In this document: piece by piece, positions 6,196 through 7,822 of the stretch | Layout of the letters: each line of letters begins with the position of its first letter | How positions within the stretch are numbered: the stretch's first letter is position 1 | Assembly: GCA_005787665.1 (NCBI GenBank) | Contig: SYAB01000344.1 | Span: 1-7,822 of the forward strand | DNA from: Actinomycetota bacterium | GTDB taxonomy: Bacteria; Actinomycetota; Actinomycetes; Mycobacteriales; Mycobacteriaceae | DNA: 7,822 bases | Reading direction: 5' to 3' | Notes under the pieces: generated by a model | Told to the model about the DNA's origin: nothing | The model's database searches: none | The model's input: only the letters and a program-made list of their open reading frames with translations | Translations under genes and position numbers: made by a program

Positions 6196-7035
6196 GTGGG
6201 CGTGCACACCGTGCAGTTCCTCGGCCACGACTCGTTGACCCTGGTGGGCGAGGAGTGGAACCGCGACGCCGACCCCGGGCGACCGGCGATCCTGATGCTG
6301 CACGGCGGCGGCCAGAACCGGTTCTCCTGGAAGAACACCGGGCAGGCGCTGGCGGACCACGGCTTCCACGTCGTGGCACTCGATGCCCGCGGGCACGGCG
6401 ACAGCGACCGCGCGCCGGGTGCGGAGTACACCGTCGACGCCTTCGCCCGCGATGTCGCGGCCGTCCTCGATCAGATCGGCCGGCCGGTGGTGCTGATCGG
6501 GGCGAGCATGGGCGGGCTGACCGGGATCGCGGCCGCACGCCGGGCCGGACCGGAGATCATCACCAAGCTGGTACTGGTCGACGTGGTGCCCCGATTCGAG
6601 TCGGAGGGAACAGCCCGGATCCGCGACTTCATGGGGCGCCACGTGCACGGTTTCGAAAGCCTCGAGCATGCCGCCGATGCGATTGCGGCCTACCTGCCGC
6701 ACCGCCGGCGCGACCGCAATCTCGACGGACTCACGAAGAACCTGAGACAACGGGACGGCCGGTGGCACTGGCACTGGGATCCGGCGTTCGTCACCTCCAA
6801 CGACCACCGTTTCGTCGACATCGACGAACTCGAGAAGGACGCGATCGAACTACAGATCCCGATCCTGCTGATCCGGGGAAGACTGTCCGACGTGGTCAGT
6901 CCCGAAGGGGTGGCGGATTTCCTCGCCAAAGTGCCGCGCGCGGAGTTCGTCGAACTGTCCGACGCGGGCCACACCGCGGCCGGGGACGACAACGACGCGT
7001 TCACCGACGCCGTCGTCGCTTTCGTCACGCGCTGA
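6196..7035 (+). CDS. Alpha/beta hydrolase, serine-nucleophile type
   Basis: This 279-residue enzyme is the only clear plus-strand gene. LMLHGGGQNRFSW (33-45) is the oxyanion-hole region, DARGHGDSD (63-71) is a classic fold-family block, GASMGG (102-107) is the nucleophile elbow with Ser104, Asp232 in RGRLSDVVS is the likely acid, and His259 in DAGHT completes the triad. The serine nucleophile sets it apart from the Asp-dependent hydrolase at 4157-5041; esterase, lipase, thioesterase, C-C hydrolase or non-haem peroxidase-like activity are all possible. His/Trp-rich WHWHWD (190-195) lies in the cap region. The frame stays open far upstream (to 5857), but that part is antisense to the Mce-associated gene and is excluded by the strong Shine-Dalgarno. 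Its 3' end meets the convergent thioredoxin gene with essentially no spacer and no terminator. Confidence 0.88.
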   Translation: MGVHTVQFLGHDSLTLVGEEWNRDADPGRPAILMLHGGGQNRFSWKNTGQALADHGFHVVALDARGHGDSDRAPGAEYTVDAFARDVAAVLDQIGRPVVLIGASMGGLTGIAAARRAGPEIITKLVLVDVVPRFESEGTARIRDFMGRHVHGFESLEHAADAIAAYLPHRRRDRNLDGLTKNLRQRDGRWHWHWDPAFVTSNDHRFVDIDELEKDAIELQIPILLIRGRLSDVVSPEGVADFLAKVPRAEFVELSDAGHTAAGDDNDAFTDAVVAFVTR

Positions 7036-7472
7036 ACCCGACGTGGTAAGGGGGCCAGGGTCTGGTCTACCCAGGTGCGCAGCGCCGCCAGGGGAAGCGC
7101 GCCGGAGCGACGGTCCACCACCTGGCCGGACCGGGCGATCAGCAGGGTGGGGACGGCCTGGACGCCGAAACGCTGTGCGGTCCGGGGCGCGTCGTCGACG
7201 TTGACCTTGACGAGTTTCAGGCTTCCGGCCCGCTCGGCGGCCAGGTGTTCCAGAGCCGGCGACAGCGTGCGACAGGGCCCGCACCAGGGTGCCCACAGAT
7301 CGACCAGCACGGGTAGCGGGGCGTTGTCCACCGCGGCGGCGAAGTCGCCGTCGCCGGCCTCGACGATCCAGGGCAGCCAGTTCCGGCACTGGGCGCAGCG
7401 CGGCCTACCGGTGGCCGCCGAGGGCACCCGGTTGCGCCGACGGCATTGCGGGCATTCGACGATGGCGCTCAC
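7025..7472 (-). CDS. Zinc-ribbon thioredoxin (Trx2-like); 3' end uncertain
   Basis: Thioredoxins reduce protein disulfides using a redox-active cysteine pair. From GTG 7472 the protein begins with a zinc ribbon, CPQC (7-10) and CAQC (26-29), as in E. coli thioredoxin 2. The thioredoxin fold follows, with WAPWCGPC (60-67, active-site Cys64 and Cys67) and the cis-proline in AVPTL (Pro108). The domain ends near residue 140 (LRTWVDQTLAP). The uninterrupted frame continues to a stop at 6690, giving 260 residues, the last ~110 Ser-rich and antisense to the hydrolase. Removing one C from the C5 run (plus-strand G 7050-7054) would instead give an end PYHVGFSA and a stop at 7025-7027, about 148 residues, normal for the family; that end is used here. 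The gene starts three bases after the Dps-like gene, so the two are probably co-transcribed for oxidative stress. Confidence 0.8.
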
Positions 7473-7475
7473 GGC

Positions 7476-7822
7476 TCACTCGGCGAGCAGGCTGCGCAAC
7501 CTCCAGGCGGTCTTTTCGCGCACCTGCATCCGCTGGGTCAACAGGTCGGCGGTGGGTTCGTCGTGGGCGTCCTCGACCACCGGGAAGAGCGTGCGCGCGG
7601 TGCGGACCACCGCCTCCTGGCCGGCGACCAGGTCGCGGATCATCTCCGTGGCGGTCGAGGTCGAGGCTCCCTCGGTGATGCTGGTCAGTGCCGCGAACTC
7701 CGAGTAACTGCCGGGAGCCTTGGCGCCGAGTGCCCGGATCCGCTCGGCGATCAGGTCGACGGCGAGGGCCAGTTCGTTGTACTGCGTCTCGAACATCAGA
7801 TGCAGGGTCTGGAACATCGGGC
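7476..7822 (-). CDS. dps: Dps-like ferritin (DNA-binding protein from starved cells), N-terminus cut by window
   Basis: Dps proteins form 12-subunit shells that oxidise and store iron with hydrogen peroxide, and many bind DNA. At least 113 residues are visible, from MFQTLHLMFETQYNEL to LRSLLAE; the full protein is usually about 155-180. HLMFETQYNELALAVDLIAERIRALG matches the second helix of the family. In it DLIAE supplies the conserved DxxxE ferroxidase-centre residues, Asp21 and Glu25 in the visible part. The partner histidine in the HWN-type motif should lie just beyond the right edge. The internal ATG at 7817 is therefore not the true start: the frame stays open to the edge and the missing first helix is essential to the fold. 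The C-terminus lacks a basic tail, so DNA binding, if any, would depend on the unseen N-terminus. Confidence 0.9.
   Translation of the reverse strand, partial: PMFQTLHLMFETQYNELALAVDLIAERIRALGAKAPGSYSEFAALTSITEGASTSTATEMIRDLVAGQEAVVRTARTLFPVVEDAHDEPTADLLTQRMQVREKTAWRLRSLLAE

Noticed and set aside
6690..7024. The ~110-residue extension of the thioredoxin as a genuine second domain.
   Set aside because: It is Ser-rich, matches no domain I recognise and is antisense to a well-supported hydrolase in the phase that favours chance open frames; kept only as a frameshift question.

Overview
This is a GC-rich actinobacterial window. A DUF3556-type membrane protein, two Mce-associated proteins, a WS/DGAT-like acyltransferase and a hairpin with GCGAGCAGAC/GTCTGCTCGC arms together point to the Mycobacteriaceae (Mycobacterium or Mycolicibacterium). 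This is an inference from family content, not from a search.

Left part, minus strand. Bases 2-1024 hold a thiolase whose C-terminus is cut by the window edge. Its short upstream region carries an inverted repeat that looks like a TetR-type operator and touches the stop codon of the next gene. That gene (1082-2815) encodes a polytopic membrane protein of the DUF3556 type, of unknown function. A long two-stage hairpin (2831-2890) lies just upstream of its start. It resembles the recurrent mycobacterial terminator-like element I recall as TRIT.

Middle part, minus strand, read from 6089 down to 2907. Four tightly packed genes form a likely operon: two Mce-associated membrane proteins (4-base GTGA overlap), an alpha/beta hydrolase with epoxide-hydrolase motifs (14-base gap), and a WS/DGAT-like O-acyltransferase (stop and start share one base). 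The hairpin follows the last gene. No mce transporter genes are present, so the Mce-associated pair is orphan here. The combination suggests a module for lipid handling or modification at the cell envelope, but no substrate can be read from the sequence.

Right part. A 100-base divergent spacer (6090-6195) separates this operon from a plus-strand alpha/beta hydrolase (6196-7035). Convergent to it, and reading from the right edge, are a Dps-like ferritin cut by the window (7476 to edge) and, three bases later, a zinc-ribbon thioredoxin. These two look like an oxidative-stress pair. The thioredoxin frame lacks a stop at the expected place and runs about 350 bases antisense into the hydrolase. 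A one-base change in a five-base homopolymer would restore a normal end.

I see no tRNA, rRNA, CRISPR array, insertion sequence or phage gene. No gene-free stretch exceeds 300 bases. Most of the window looks like ordinary mycobacterial chromosome. I did not find a clearly new defence or mobile system; the most unusual points are the orphan Mce-associated operon, the hairpin in the leader of the membrane-protein gene, and the altered thioredoxin end.
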